Shown here piece by piece: positions 17,534 through 26,892 of a stretch of DNA of 64,000 nucleotides. Made by a program: the position numbers and the translations under genes. Source of the stretch: Psychrobacter fulvigenes (GTDB lineage Bacteria > Pseudomonadota > Gammaproteobacteria > Pseudomonadales > Moraxellaceae); assembly GCF_904846155.1 (NCBI RefSeq), contig NZ_CAJGZP010000001.1, forward strand, positions 806,001 through 870,000, in the 5' to 3' direction. Below the pieces are notes generated by a model that searched no databases, had not been told where the DNA came from, and worked only from the letters and a program-made list of their open reading frames with translations. Each line of letters starts with the position of its first letter. Position 1 is the stretch's first letter.

Positions 17534-19237
17534 ATGAATAATAAAAACATGCTTAACCGTCGACGTTTTTTGACAGGGTCATCTACGCTACTTGGCGCGT
17601 CTATGCTATCGACGTTACCAACCATTGCCAATAGTGCGTTGGGTGCAAATCAAAAAAATGCCGTCATTAACAGTGACAAACCCGATCATAAAGTACCCAT
17701 ACTGACAGGCAAAGAGTTTGATCTTTATGTCAGCAAAAAACCCATCATTGTTGATGGCAAGTCAAGCACGGCGACGCTCATTAATGACTCATTACCAGCG
17801 CCAACGCTAAAAATGCGCGAGGGCGATACGGTAGTGATACGCGTCCATAACCAAATGAATGAGTCGACCTCTATTCATTGGCATGGTCTACTAGTACCGT
17901 TTGAGATGGATGGCGTGCCCGGCATTAGTTTTGATGGTATACCAGCAAATAGCACCTTTACGTATAAATTTACGCTGAAACAATCTGGCACTTATTGGTA
18001 TCACTCGCACACTGGATTCCAAGAACAAACCGGTATGCGCGGGGCCATCGTCATTGAGCCGAAAGGGCGCGAACGTCATCCTATCGAGGAAGACCATGTC
18101 ATTTTGCTCAGTGATTGGACGCACCGTGACCCGCACAACTTGGTTAAACTATTAAAGCAACGCGCAGACTTTGATAATTATCATTTACCAGATTTTAAAA
18201 AGCTACTGTCCGATATTGCCGCAACAGATCTAAAAGCTGCTTTTGATAAGCGCAAAATGTGGAATCAGATGCGGATGATGCCGACAGACTTTACTGATCT
18301 GTCTGGTGAAAAAACCTTTACCTATCTGATGAATGGTAAAACCACAGCGGCTAACTGGACGCAACTTGTCAAGGCTGGACAGCCTGTCAAACTACGTTTT
18401 ATTAATGGTTCAGCGCAGACGATATTTGATGTACGCATCCCCGGCCTAAAAATGAAAGTCGTCGCGACGGATGGGATTGATGTCAGTCCCGTCGATATCG
18501 ATGATTTCCGTATTGGGGTGGCCGAGACTTATGATGTCATCGTGACGCCCACTAAAGACGCGCATACCATATTTGCTCAAAACATAGATCGGTCAGGCTA
18601 TGTTGCGACAACGCTTGCTACCAAAAAAGGTGCTCGTCCTGCGATACCTGCTATGGACAAAATCGAATGGCTGACGATGGCCGACATGATGGGCGCCATG
18701 GGATCGAATGGCTATAACGCTAAACATGCCAAAACAGAATATGACTTTAAGTCTGATATGCGTGTGGACAGTCCGCGTATGAACCTTGATGACCCTGGTA
18801 TTAATCTACGTAACATTGATAGAAAGGTTTTGAATTATAGTCAGTTGCGCTCTGTCGGCGATGAGATAATGGCAGAGCAGCGCAAACCCACCAGAGAGAT
18901 TGAAATACATCTGACGGGAAACATGGAGCGCTATATTTGGGCTCTAGACGGGGTTATGTTCAAAGATGCCGCACCGGTCAATATTAAGCCCAACGAGCGC
19001 GTACGTATTACCTTAGTCAATGACACCATGATGAATCATCCCATGCATTTGCATGGTATGTGGAGCGATCTGCGGATGCCTTCAGGTGAGTTTCAAGTAC
19101 GTAAGCATACGATAATGGTACAGCCTGCACAAAAGATAAGCTTTGATGTCACCGGAGAAGCTGGCAGATGGGCATGGCATTGCCACTTGCTCTATCACAT
19201 GGAAGCAGGGATGTTTAGAGAAGTTGCCGTTGTTTAA
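17534..19237 (+). CDS. copA: Multicopper oxidase CopA (copper resistance)
   Basis: Periplasmic multicopper oxidase (567 aa) that oxidises Cu(I) or sequesters copper. The N-terminus has a Tat signal (NRRRFLTGSS). All four copper-binding motifs are visible: SIHWHGLLVP, GTYWYHSHTGFQEQ, NHPMHLHGMW and WAWHCHLLYHMEAGM. It has fewer Met-rich repeats than the Pseudomonas CopA; the Met-rich segment MADMMGAMGS lies near residue 385. It is followed 13 bp later by copB, the usual arrangement. Confidence 0.95.
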   Translation: MNNKNMLNRRRFLTGSSTLLGASMLSTLPTIANSALGANQKNAVINSDKPDHKVPILTGKEFDLYVSKKPIIVDGKSSTATLINDSLPAPTLKMREGDTVVIRVHNQMNESTSIHWHGLLVPFEMDGVPGISFDGIPANSTFTYKFTLKQSGTYWYHSHTGFQEQTGMRGAIVIEPKGRERHPIEEDHVILLSDWTHRDPHNLVKLLKQRADFDNYHLPDFKKLLSDIAATDLKAAFDKRKMWNQMRMMPTDFTDLSGEKTFTYLMNGKTTAANWTQLVKAGQPVKLRFINGSAQTIFDVRIPGLKMKVVATDGIDVSPVDIDDFRIGVAETYDVIVTPTKDAHTIFAQNIDRSGYVATTLATKKGARPAIPAMDKIEWLTMADMMGAMGSNGYNAKHAKTEYDFKSDMRVDSPRMNLDDPGINLRNIDRKVLNYSQLRSVGDEIMAEQRKPTREIEIHLTGNMERYIWALDGVMFKDAAPVNIKPNERVRITLVNDTMMNHPMHLHGMWSDLRMPSGEFQVRKHTIMVQPAQKISFDVTGEAGRWAWHCHLLYHMEAGMFREVAVV

Positions 19238-19250
19238 TAAACCTTCGAAT

Positions 19251-20390
19251 ATGAGCCTTATTATGAAAATATATAAAGTAGGTCTACCGTTTATTGGCAT
19301 GTCATCTTTGATGCTACTAATGTCACCTTTAGCAAACGCTGCTGAGATGTCGAACATGGATCATGGCAGTATGGACATGTCTGGTATGGATATGTCAGAT
19401 ATGGATCACAGCAGCATGGATATGTCGGGCAATATGTCAGATATGGACCATAGTGGCATGGATATGTCAGGCGATATGTCGGATATGGATCATAGTGGTA
19501 TGGATATGTCAGGCGATATGTCGGATATGGATCACAGTGGTATGGATATGTCAGGTGACATGTCAGATATGGATCATAGTGGCATGGATATGTCGGGCGA
19601 TATGTCAGGTATGGATCATAGTGGCATGGATATGTCGGGCATGGATCATGGCAGTATGGACATGTCAGGAATGCAAGGTGGCGAAGCACCAGCCGATGCT
19701 CGAAGCCCTGACTACTCGAACGGTGTTCCCTATGGTCGCTTTGGTAAGCCTGTGATGATGGGTAGCTTACCGTTATGGGGCGTATCAGTAGACGATTTGG
19801 GCTATCAATTTGACGATGATCAAATCAATTATGAGTTTGATACGTGGTACGGTACAGACAGCAACCGCGTAACGCTACGTAGCGAAGGTAGTATCCAAAC
19901 TAAAGATGATAAAGAAATTGATAGCTTAACCTCACTATCTTACTGGAAGCCACTTAGTATTTTTTGGAATGGGGAAGCCGGTGTTGCTTATGATACCGAA
20001 AATGATAAATCTGCCGTGATGGCTGGTATTGCAGGCACTGCACCTTACTTCATCGAAACCGATGCTAGAGCTTATTTATATACTGATGGGCAAGTTCGTC
20101 TAGATCTAGGTGCGGAGTATGAGTGGCGCTTAGATCAACATTGGGTAGTGATTCCAGAAGTAGAGCTGACGGCATTTAGCAAAGATGATACAGATAACCA
20201 TATTACTAAAGGCTTTAATGAGTTTGGGGCTGACGTTAGGCTTACTTACGAGATGTTAAGTCGTCAGCTCGCGCCTTATGTGGGTATCAGCTATGAGACC
20301 GCTTTAGGCAACGCAAGAGATTTGCGACGTCAAGAAGACGAAGCTGTTGATTCTAGTAGCGTTACAGCTGGTGTGAAATTTTGGTTCTAG
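19251..20390 (+). CDS. copB: Copper resistance protein CopB with Met-rich repeats
   Basis: Outer-membrane copper resistance protein (379 aa from ATG 19251; ATG 19263 is equally possible). A signal peptide ending LANAA is followed by about 110 residues of repeated MDHSGMDMSG/DMSD motifs, a copper-binding array of Met, His and Asp. Then comes the CopB domain from about residue 155 (GSLPLWGVSVDDLGYQFDDD to GVKFWF) with alternating beta-strand pattern and a C-terminal Phe, as expected for an outer-membrane barrel. Pairs with copA; a terminator follows, so later island genes may have their own promoters. Confidence 0.92.
   Translation: MSLIMKIYKVGLPFIGMSSLMLLMSPLANAAEMSNMDHGSMDMSGMDMSDMDHSSMDMSGNMSDMDHSGMDMSGDMSDMDHSGMDMSGDMSDMDHSGMDMSGDMSDMDHSGMDMSGDMSGMDHSGMDMSGMDHGSMDMSGMQGGEAPADARSPDYSNGVPYGRFGKPVMMGSLPLWGVSVDDLGYQFDDDQINYEFDTWYGTDSNRVTLRSEGSIQTKDDKEIDSLTSLSYWKPLSIFWNGEAGVAYDTENDKSAVMAGIAGTAPYFIETDARAYLYTDGQVRLDLGAEYEWRLDQHWVVIPEVELTAFSKDDTDNHITKGFNEFGADVRLTYEMLSRQLAPYVGISYETALGNARDLRRQEDEAVDSSSVTAGVKFWF
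19347..19674 (+). repeat. Met/His/Asp-rich tandem repeat in copB
   Basis: Repeated DNA units of roughly 42 bp encode MDHSGMDMSGDMSD and shorter variants. At least four near-identical long units occur between about 19440 and 19640. All units keep the frame, so the array could expand or contract without loss of CopB. Confidence 0.9.
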
Positions 20391-20433
20391 TGTTAACCAT
20401 GTAAGTAACAACAGTTTATAACACTAGCTCTAA

Positions 20434-20465
20434 AAAAAGGCACCTCTTTATTTAGGTGCCTTTTT
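20434..20465 (+). terminator. Terminator after copB
   Basis: AAAAAGGCACCT pairs perfectly with AGGTGCCTTTTT, separated by 8 nt. Confidence 0.9.
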
Positions 20466-20485
20466 ACTAAATTAAGGACAAGAAT

Positions 20486-20962
20486 ATGAATAACCATATG
20501 GATAATAAACAGAAGCAAATGAACCCTTATGTAAAGTTCACAATCATGATTTTAACATCGACAGTCGTGATGTTTATCATGATGTATTTTAATACTTATC
20601 AATGGGATCATGTTTATTTTAGCGAAACCAGAGCTTATATGGCGTTATATATGGGCGCTATGATGGCTATTATTATGCTCGCCTTTATGACCAATATGTA
20701 TAAAAAGACTAAGGTCAATCTAATGGTTTATGGGATTAGTGTCGTGCTATTTGCCTTTGGTTTATGGGGCGTTAGATCACAACAAACGGTAGATCAAGTG
20801 GATTGGATGCAGGCGATGATACCGCATCACTCGATTGCTATTTTGACCAGTTCGCGTGCTGATATCGAAGATCCACGTGTACGTCAGCTTGCTGATGACA
20901 TTATCGAAGCACAAAAGCGTGAAATCGGTGAGATGCAAGCACTTATTGATGAGTTGGAATAG
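20486..20962 (+). CDS. Membrane-anchored DUF305 protein
   Basis: Protein of 158 aa. Three hydrophobic helices (about 17-36, 50-70 and 78-95) are followed by a periplasmic four-helix DUF305 tail with MQAMIPHHSIAILTSSRADIEDPRVRQLA and ends AQKREIGEMQALIDELE. The HH pair and Met residues are typical of DUF305 proteins in copper islands. The precise function is not established. It lies just after the copB terminator behind AAGGACAAG. The last 33 bp recur in altered form at 24065-24097. Confidence 0.85.
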   Translation: MNNHMDNKQKQMNPYVKFTIMILTSTVVMFIMMYFNTYQWDHVYFSETRAYMALYMGAMMAIIMLAFMTNMYKKTKVNLMVYGISVVLFAFGLWGVRSQQTVDQVDWMQAMIPHHSIAILTSSRADIEDPRVRQLADDIIEAQKREIGEMQALIDELE

Positions 20963-21090
20963 GCAGTCACAAATTTTGAGCACTTTGTATTAGGCGTTAT
21001 TAAGTAAGCAGACTATTGAGAGGTGTACGTTCACACACTAGCACATATCATTACTTATACTAAGGAAATAACAAATAAGGAGTCCTTGTA

Positions 21091-21267
21091 ATGGTTATTA
21101 TGATGCACGGTATGATGAACGCGCCTATGCACGGTATGACGAATGGATCAATGCATGGTATGGGTTGGGGAGGATCTATTGTCTCCCTATTGTTTACGGT
21201 ACTGGTTTTTGCGGTACTGATATTAATTATTATGTCGCTGATCAAATATCTGCGTAAACCAGACTAA
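21091..21267 (+). CDS. 58-aa Met/His-rich single-pass membrane peptide
   Basis: Short open frame behind AAGGAG (21077-21082, 8-bp spacing) between the DUF305 gene and the copper ATPase. The first 25 residues contain four HGM motifs (MMHGMMN, MHGM, MHGM); a strongly hydrophobic helix (about 29-50) and a basic tail KYLRKPD follow. The N-terminal Met/His side would face the periplasm by the positive-inside rule. I do not recognise a named family. Composition and location suggest copper binding or a small partner of the neighbouring ATPase or DUF305 protein. Confidence 0.75.
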   Translation: MVIMMHGMMNAPMHGMTNGSMHGMGWGGSIVSLLFTVLVFAVLILIIMSLIKYLRKPD

Positions 21268-21381
21268 GTCTTATGCTTAACTAAGTTGTTAGGCATGTAA
21301 AGCAAGAGTAGAGACAACGGCTATCAGCGGTTGATATAACTGATTCAAAATCTCTACTCAGGGTCTTCAAGGAGTGGTTTT

Positions 21382-24036
21382 ATGAAACATATTGACGATA
21401 CAAAGTCTATAGAAGGTGGACAGTACGATAAAGTACCTGTTGGCTATAATGGCACAATCTATACCTGCCCGATGCATCCTGAGGTTAGGGATATTGAAGA
21501 TAGTGGCTGTCCAATATGCAACATGGCACTCAAACCTGAAGACGAAGTTGTTAAAGAATACGAAGTTGTTAAAGAGGTCACTGACTCCAAAGGCAATGAA
21601 GACAGTCATGCGCATGGTCACAGAGCGGATGCTACTAATAATAGTGCTGAGGTAAAGTCTATCAAAGGAAGTAAATACGATAAAGTACCGGAAAATTATA
21701 ACGGTACGGTCTATGTCTGTCCCATGCATCCTGAAGTCAGAGATGTTGAGGATAGCGGTTGTCCGATATGCGGTATGTTTTTACAACCTGAAGATAAGGT
21801 CGCTAATTCAGACCAGCATGACCATACCCACTGTCACGGAGATACCGAAGGCGGTGACATAAAACCCGTCAAAGGTGGCAAATACGACAGAGTGCCTGAT
21901 GATTATGATGGCACGGTTTATACTTGCCCGATGCACCCTGAAGTTAGGGATGTCAGAAATAGTGGTTGCCCGCTATGCGGTATGGCGCTTGAGCCTGAAA
22001 CCATCACAGCAGGTGAAGAAGATACCGAAGAGCTTGACGACATGACTCGTCGGTTTTGGATTTGTACCCTGCTGACCCTGCCGCTATTTATTTATGCCAT
22101 GGGCGAGATGGTCGGTCTTAACTTTGATCAGATTGGATCACTGGATCTTTCGGGTCAGCTCGGTCAAATAATACAATTAGTGCTCGCTACTCCGGTTGTA
22201 CTTTGGGGCGCCGCACCTTTCTTCGTTCGAGGCTGGCAGTCTATCAAAAGCCGCAATCTCAACATGTTTACCTTGATTGCGCTAGGCGTCGGTGCTGCTT
22301 ATATTTTTAGTATTGTCGCGACCTTTTTTCCTAATATTTTTCCAGACAGCTTCAGAGACGCTAATGGTCAAGTCGGTGTGTATTACGAAGCGGCAGCTGT
22401 CATTGTAACCTTAGTACTGTTGGGTCAGGTATTAGAGCTCAAAGCTAGAAGTCAAACTTCAGGTGCGATTCGAGCGTTACTTGAGCTCGCACCACCAACC
22501 GCAAGACGTGTCGATGAAAATGGCAACGAAGTCGAAGTCTCACTTGATGAGGTCGTCAGTGGTGATCAGCTACGGGTCAGACCCGGTGAGAAGTTACCAG
22601 TAGATGGTACGGTCATCGATGGCAATAGTAATGTTGACGAATCAATGGTTACGGGTGAGCCTATTCCAGCCTCAAAAGTAGCAGGAGATACAGTCACTGG
22701 CGGTACGGTGAATGGTACTGGCACGCTATTGGTCGAAGCGGTCAATGTCGGAGCAGATTCGGTATTATCCAAAATTGTGCAAATGGTCGCCGAGGCCCAG
22801 CGTAGCCGAGCCCCTATCCAGCGGTTGGTGGATCAGGTGGCTGGCTGGTTTGTGCCCATTGTGATTGTCACCTCCATCATAACCTTTATTGTGTGGGCGA
22901 CATTTGGACCTGAGCCGGCTATGGCCTATGCACTGGTCAACGCTATCGCGGTACTCATTATCGCTTGTCCTTGTGCGCTCGGACTTGCCACGCCAATGTC
23001 AATCATGGTTGGTACGGGTAAAGGCGCGCAAAATGGCGTCCTCATCAAAAACGCTGAAGCGCTTGAGACGATGGAAAAAGTCGATACTATTGTTGTCGAT
23101 AAAACCGGCACACTAACCGCGGGTAAACCTGAACTGACTGCGATTGATGCGCTGGCAGGTCAAGATGAGGACGAGTTCCTCGCGCTAGTAGCTGCCGTAG
23201 AAAGCGCCAGCGAGCATCCTTTAGCAGAAGCTATCGTGAGAGCCGCGCAAGATAGATCACTCATTATTCCTAAAGCTCAAGACTTTAATTCGACTACCGG
23301 TGAAGGCGTACAGGCCGTGGTCAATGGTAAACAGGTCGCTATCGGTAACTCAAAGCTTATGGAGAGTTTAAACAGCTTCGATCAGGATTTATCTACTAAA
23401 GCCGACGTCCGTAGAAAGGACGGTGAAACGGTAATGTTCGTGGCTATAGATAGTAAAGCTGTTGGTATTATTTCAGTTGCTGATCCTATTAAACCAAGCA
23501 CCAAAGAAGCTATTTCACTGCTTCATGACGCGGGACTAAAAGTCGTTATGCTAACGGGCGATAACGAAAAAACCGCGCAGGCAGTCGCCAATAAATTAGG
23601 TATCGATGAAGTCCATGCCGACGTCTCGCCAGAGGACAAAAACCGCATCGTTAAAGAGATGCAAGACAGCGGTAAATTGGTCGCTATGGCAGGTGACGGT
23701 ATTAACGACGCGCCCGCACTAGCGCAAGCGAATGTTGGTATCGCTATGGGTACCGGCACTGATGTAGCAATGGAGAGTGCAGGGATTACCCTACTAAAAG
23801 GTGATTTGATGGGTATTGCCAAAGCCTATAAGCTTAGCCACGCAACTATGCGCAATATCAGACAGAACCTGTTCTTCGCCTTCATTTACAATGCGCTTGG
23901 TGTTCCAATTGCCGCAGGTGTGCTCTATCCCGTATTTGGGCTTCTTCTTAGTCCTATGATAGCAGCGGCAGCTATGAGCTTGTCGTCAGTATCGGTGATT
24001 GGTAACGCGCTGAGATTGAGTCGTTTGGAGCTCTAG
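21382..24036 (+). CDS. Copper P1B-type ATPase with three heavy-metal-binding domains
   Basis: Copper-exporting P-type ATPase (884 aa). Instead of classical GMTCxxC domains, the N-terminus holds three HMBD (YHS-like) modules at about 27-53, 111-136 and 180-205. Each reads [11 protein letters not shown]...SGCPxC, separated by His/Asp-rich linkers. Eight membrane helices are expected. The transport motif CPC ([13 protein letters not shown]), TGE loop ([10 protein letters not shown]), phosphorylation site [21 protein letters not shown] and [15 protein letters not shown] are all intact. It exports Cu(I) to the periplasm, where CopA/CopB act. Preceded by its own 115-bp leader after the 58-aa peptide gene. 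Confidence 0.96.
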   Translation: MKHIDDTKSIEGGQYDKVPVGYNGTIYTCPMHPEVRDIEDSGCPICNMALKPEDEVVKEYEVVKEVTDSKGNEDSHAHGHRADATNNSAEVKSIKGSKYDKVPENYNGTVYVCPMHPEVRDVEDSGCPICGMFLQPEDKVANSDQHDHTHCHGDTEGGDIKPVKGGKYDRVPDDYDGTVYTCPMHPEVRDVRNSGCPLCGMALEPETITAGEEDTEELDDMTRRFWICTLLTLPLFIYAMGEMVGLNFDQIGSLDLSGQLGQIIQLVLATPVVLWGAAPFFVRGWQSIKSRNLNMFTLIALGVGAAYIFSIVATFFPNIFPDSFRDANGQVGVYYEAAAVIVTLVLLGQVLELKARSQTSGAIRALLELAPPTARRVDENGNEVEVSLDEVVSGDQLRVRPGEKLPVDGTVIDGNSNVDESMVTGEPIPASKVAGDTVTGGTVNGTGTLLVEAVNVGADSVLSKIVQMVAEAQRSRAPIQRLVDQVAGWFVPIVIVTSIITFIVWATFGPEPAMAYALVNAIAVLIIACPCALGLATPMSIMVGTGKGAQNGVLIKNAEALETMEKVDTIVVDKTGTLTAGKPELTAIDALAGQDEDEFLALVAAVESASEHPLAEAIVRAAQDRSLIIPKAQDFNSTTGEGVQAVVNGKQVAIGNSKLMESLNSFDQDLSTKADVRRKDGETVMFVAIDSKAVGIISVADPIKPSTKEAISLLHDAGLKVVMLTGDNEKTAQAVANKLGIDEVHADVSPEDKNRIVKEMQDSGKLVAMAGDGINDAPALAQANVGIAMGTGTDVAMESAGITLLKGDLMGIAKAYKLSHATMRNIRQNLFFAFIYNALGVPIAAGVLYPVFGLLLSPMIAAAAMSLSSVSVIGNALRLSRLEL

Positions 24037-24064
24037 ATTCCAGAGTGGAAAATCGTAAATAAAG

Positions 24065-24097
24065 GAGATGCAATCGTTGATTGATGAGCTAGAGTAG
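24065..24097 (+). pseudogene. 3' relic of a DUF305 gene
   Basis: Translated in one frame this reads EMQSLIDELE-stop, nearly identical to the end of the DUF305 protein at 20486-20962 (EMQALIDELE-stop). The two 33-bp segments agree at 26 positions. Nothing of the gene remains upstream, where the frame has a stop four codons earlier. It looks like the tail of a former DUF305 copy, or a duplication footprint. Confidence 0.65.
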
Positions 24098-24285
24098 TCA
24101 CCTTAAAGCCTTGCTTTTAAGAGCTTTTAACTTTCAAGAACTTTTAATACATAACAAATTGAATGAATTTTTTCCTAAGCTGACCAATCTTAATCGATTT
24201 GTCGGTTTTTCTTTGAGCTATTACGGTTAAACATAATAACTGAATTTAGTAACTAACTCTATTAATTAAAAATTAAGGATGTACC

Positions 24286-25029
24286 ATGAAAACCCTAAAA
24301 AATTCATGTCTCGTCGTTCTTACTGTCAGCATCAGTGCGGCACTCATGCTTAGCGCTTGTCAGTCTGCCAACGATGCAGTTGAGACCACCGATGCAAGTA
24401 CAACAACAGCCACTACAACCGAAAACGTGGCAGCAGCGGATAATGCTGCTACAGATGCGCATGCCAGTCATGATATGACAAGTGGGTCGATGACAGCCAT
24501 GCATAAAGAGTACAATGACTCCATGACGGTGATGCATGATGAGATGATGGTTGGCATGGGATACAATGATCCTGATGCTGCCTTTGCTCAAGGCATGCTC
24601 GGTCATCACATCGGTGCCGTCGACATGGCAGAGATTCAGCTAAAGTATGGCACTGATGCCGAGATGCGTCAGCTCGCACAAGAAATCATAGATGCGCAAA
24701 AAGCTGAGATTGAGCAGATGCAGACTTGGCTTGCCAGCAACCCTGATGCTGCTGAACCAACGGCTGATACTGCAGCCATGCAACAAGCTTATGCTGACGG
24801 CATGGATGCAATGCATGATGATATGATGGCTGGTATCGCTGATCCTAACCCTGATATGGCATTTGCTCGCGGTATGTTGCCACATCACGTTGGGGCGATC
24901 GATATGGCAGAAGTACAGCTTAAATACGGTAAAGATGCAGAAATGCGTAAATTGGCAGAAGAAGTTATCGCTGCACAGAAAGCTGAAATTGAGCAAATGC
25001 AAAACTGGATTGCCACTCATAGTAGTTAA
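24286..25029 (+). CDS. Double-DUF305 lipoprotein
   Basis: Exported protein (247 aa) with a signal peptide and lipobox LSAC, a Thr/Ala-rich linker, then two DUF305 repeats (about 73-153 and 168-245). Each holds FAxGMLxHHxGAxDMAExQLKYGxDAEMRxLA and ends with AQKAEIEQMQ. The repeats are very similar, indicating internal duplication. Likely a periplasmic, membrane-tethered, copper-associated helical protein; the biochemical role is undefined. Last gene of the copper island. Confidence 0.88.
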   Translation: MKTLKNSCLVVLTVSISAALMLSACQSANDAVETTDASTTTATTTENVAAADNAATDAHASHDMTSGSMTAMHKEYNDSMTVMHDEMMVGMGYNDPDAAFAQGMLGHHIGAVDMAEIQLKYGTDAEMRQLAQEIIDAQKAEIEQMQTWLASNPDAAEPTADTAAMQQAYADGMDAMHDDMMAGIADPNPDMAFARGMLPHHVGAIDMAEVQLKYGKDAEMRKLAEEVIAAQKAEIEQMQNWIATHSS

Positions 25030-25104
25030 TTACTTAGTGGTTAATTACTGAATGATTATTTTTAATCTTTCTTCTTAGAAGGTTTGGCATTGTTAGAAAG
25101 TATA

Positions 25105-25140
25105 AAGCAGCACTCTAAATTTTAGAGGGCTGCTTTTTTA
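25105..25140 (+). terminator. Terminator closing the copper island
   Basis: AAGCAGC-A-CTCTAAA pairs with TTTTAGAG-G-GCTGCTT (one mismatch) and is followed by a T-run. The remaining sequence to 25390 shows only AT-rich promoter-like sequence and the AAAAAGGAT ribosome-binding site of the next gene. Confidence 0.85.
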
Positions 25141-25390
25141 TGGTCATCATAAAATGGCTATTTTATGAGAACACATCAGTCATTAGTAATAGCGACATAC
25201 CAAAAACTTTAATGGCACAATAAGACTATATCAGTAGCCAATGCTTTTATCTGCCGAAACGCTTGTCAGCGCTTGCTTCACACAGTCGCTATTATTTTAC
25301 TATGGTTTTTTAATATTTTTGACAGCTCTGGTAGATAGGCCATAAGACTGTTTTTATTGCCCTAAAAAGCCTCATCAAAAAGGATTTTCT

Positions 25391-26686
25391 ATGCTCATAA
25401 ATAACCCGACCAGTATTGCTAAATTAATGAACAATGACACTTTGCATCATGCAGGCTACTTAGCCGTTGCTAAGACTCGTGCAAAGGTACTCAAGGTGTT
25501 CTCACTTGTCATTCCTATGCCGCGACCTTTGTTATTCGTCGGCGAAAATGCTTGTGATGAGCTGTGTGACATGATCATCAATGAAGGCGCTAGCAATGTA
25601 TTCATCGTCACTGATGCGGTACTAAACAAGCTGGGCGTCCCCTCAAAAGTGACCGACTACTTAGATAAAAATAATATTCGCTATCACGTTTATGATGGCA
25701 TTACTCCAGACCCTACTTTTGAAGTGGTCAATGATGGGCTGAGTGAATCTGTCAATGCAGGCTGTGATGCAGTACTCGCGATTGGTGGCGGCTCGGTGAT
25801 TGATGCCGCCAAAATGATTGCGATGGCTCAAGGCAATAAGTGTCAGCCGAAGCAGCTTATCGGACTGTTTAAAGCCAGAAAGCCGTCTGTGCCTTTATAT
25901 TGTATTCCTACCACAGCAGGCACAGGATCAGAAGCAACGATTGGCGCTGTGGTATCAGATGATAAAACCCATCAAAAAGAAATCGCTATCGATCCCAAGA
26001 TGGTGTCACTGGCAGCGGCCATTGATCCAAACATCATGAAAGGCATGCCTGCCCACATTACAGCCGATACGGGTATCGACGTGCTCACCCATGCGCTAGA
26101 GGCATGGATGAGCGTAAACGCTGGTGCTGAGACAGATTATTACGCTGCCTCTGCTGCCAAAGCGGTGATGCAATATCTACCGACTGCCTACAAGAATGGT
26201 GATGATCTTAAAGCAAGACAAGAGATGGGCGTGGCGGCGCACTATGGTGGCATTGCTTTTAACAAAGCGGGTCTTGGCTATGTCCACGCCATCGCGCACC
26301 AGTTAGGCGCACATTATAGTATTCCTCATGGTCGTGCCAATGCCATTGTGTTGCCTTATATCCTTGATCTAAACCGCAAATCAAGTGAAAAGAGACTGGC
26401 AACTTTGGCAAAAAAGATTGGTCTTGTGAAAACGGGGCAAGCGGGTAGTAGTGATGGTGAGTTAGCAGACCATCTGATCGCGCAAGTGCGAGAGCTGCTA
26501 GAGACAGTAGGCATTGATCCGACGGTTAAAGGCATGCAAGAAAGCGACTTTGACAGCATCGCAAAAGCCGCCGCCAAAGAAGTCAGCGATACCTACGCCG
26601 TTCCGACCTATATGCAAGCATCAAAAATCAAAGACATCTTGATGAAGATTAAGACCGCCAGTGATGAGCGTGCTGATAAAAGCTAA
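25391..26686 (+). CDS. Iron-containing alcohol dehydrogenase
   Basis: Cytoplasmic NAD(P)-dependent dehydrogenase (431 aa) of the Fe-ADH family, with an N-terminal extension of about 50 residues relative to the usual 380. The cofactor loop is AVLAIGGGSVIDAAKMIA. TTAGTGSEAT, DTGIDVLTHALEAWMS and GYVHAIAHQLGAHYSIPHGRA carry the Asp/His metal ligands. Substrate alcohol or aldehyde unknown. Stands alone, with a terminator at 26716-26754. Confidence 0.92.
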   Translation: MLINNPTSIAKLMNNDTLHHAGYLAVAKTRAKVLKVFSLVIPMPRPLLFVGENACDELCDMIINEGASNVFIVTDAVLNKLGVPSKVTDYLDKNNIRYHVYDGITPDPTFEVVNDGLSESVNAGCDAVLAIGGGSVIDAAKMIAMAQGNKCQPKQLIGLFKARKPSVPLYCIPTTAGTGSEATIGAVVSDDKTHQKEIAIDPKMVSLAAAIDPNIMKGMPAHITADTGIDVLTHALEAWMSVNAGAETDYYAASAAKAVMQYLPTAYKNGDDLKARQEMGVAAHYGGIAFNKAGLGYVHAIAHQLGAHYSIPHGRANAIVLPYILDLNRKSSEKRLATLAKKIGLVKTGQAGSSDGELADHLIAQVRELLETVGIDPTVKGMQESDFDSIAKAAAKEVSDTYAVPTYMQASKIKDILMKIKTASDERADKS

Positions 26687-26715
26687 AGATGGCTTTTCGT
26701 GACTGGTTTTTAAAT

Positions 26716-26754
26716 GAAGTGCATATGACCGCTAAGGTGGTATGCGCTTTTTTT
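26716..26754 (+). terminator. Terminator after Fe-ADH gene
   Basis: AAGTGCATATGACC pairs with GGTGGTATGCGCTT (two wobbles, one mismatch), 5-nt loop, then eight T residues. Confidence 0.8.
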
Positions 26755-26764
26755 TGTTTTATGC

Positions 26765-26875
26765 AGTCGATCTACTATAAAATAAACACAGTGCTACGGG
26801 GATGAATTTTTTGCAGCCTCTGGAGTGACGAAGTCGCACAGCAAGCAAGGAAAATTTATACCCGTAGCATGCCCT
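26765..26875. repeat. Dispersed palindromic repeat, copy B
   Basis: AGTCGATCTACTATAAAATA, then ACAGTGCTACGGGGAT, the core GCAGCCTCTGGAGTGACG and GTCGCACAGCAAGCAAGG, and the facing CCCGTAGCAT. It is nearly identical to copy A read on the other strand; the right outer end is lost. It fills the space between the Fe-ADH terminator and the end of ltrA. Confidence 0.9.
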
Positions 26876-26892
26876 AATAGGCTAAGTGCTTT

